Shown: positions 23,227 through 23,281 of the stretch, piece by piece
Layout of the letters: every line of letters starts with the position of its first letter
Numbering within the stretch: the stretch's first letter is position 1
Source of the DNA: an uncultured Lachnospiraceae bacterium
GTDB lineage: Bacteria; Bacillota; Clostridia; Lachnospirales; Lachnospiraceae
DNA length: 23,281 bases
Direction of reading: 5' to 3'
NCBI GenBank assembly: GCA_910578475.1
Contig: CAJTRK010000042.1
Span: 1 to 23,281 of the forward strand
Made by a program: the position numbers and the translations under genes
The notes under the pieces: model-generated
The model's input: the letters and a program-made list of their open reading frames with translations, nothing else
Told to the model about the DNA's origin: nothing
Databases searched by the model: none

Positions 23227-23281
23227 TTTTTCTCCATTTCTGCGCTGTTTTCTGCGCATAAACGAGTTTGTGGCAAGCAAC

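Overview
The window looks like a chromosomal segment of a Bacillota member, most likely a Clostridia/Lachnospiraceae-type gut anaerobe. The reasons are strong GGAGG-type ribosome binding sites, several GTG and TTG starts, tightly packed genes and the family content (UxuA/UxuB, an AraC regulator, an OmpR/HK/ABC module, TraX and DUF2752 membrane proteins). Genus and species cannot be fixed by eye. Nearly everything is on the minus strand; only the AraC regulator is on plus.

Region A (1-10303, minus) is the striking part. Read 5' to 3' on the minus strand it has: a rho-independent terminator (10264-10302) closing off the upstream genes; an AT-rich promoter region; a small extracytoplasmic-type sigma factor that resembles TcdR/UviA of clostridial toxin loci; a TcdE-like three-helix holin; a GH24 (T4-type) muramidase; and a giant Rhs/YD-repeat protein of at least 2779 codons that runs off the left edge. 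The giant protein has no signal peptide. It carries about 13 fibronectin type III-like domains, an Rhs N-terminal domain, about 55 YD repeats, an Rhs core-like segment and the start of a hydrophobic Gly/Ala-rich C-terminal region; its effector domain is outside the window. Two near-identical unusual promoters (TTTAC[A/G], 16-nt spacer, CTTTTT) lie in front of the sigma gene and of the giant gene. I infer a self-contained toxin regulation and release system: the sigma factor switches itself and the toxin on, and holin plus muramidase let the leaderless toxin out, in the manner of the C. difficile PaLoc but with an Rhs cargo and a dedicated lysozyme.

Region B (10480-12585, minus) holds three small membrane proteins: a Tyr/Gln/Asn-rich protein with a 36-bp tandem repeat, a DUF2752 protein and a TraX-family protein. 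Region C (12644-14598, minus) has a threonine-aldolase-like PLP enzyme and a ketopantoate-reductase-family protein, 17 nt apart. Short 5'-leader elements are shared between unrelated genes of regions B, C and D: a GC hairpin plus ribosome binding site before the YQ-rich, ketopantoate reductase and TraX genes, and a different leader before DUF2752 and uxuB.

Region D (14726-18668) is hexuronate catabolism: uxuB and uxuA on minus, with a divergent AraC regulator on plus. The divergent spacer holds a promoter for each side and a five-unit 18-bp tandem repeat in the regulator's leader. Region E (18682-23226, minus) is a response regulator, histidine kinase, ABC ATPase and FtsX-type permease module, typical of envelope-stress or peptide-antibiotic detoxification systems in Bacillota.
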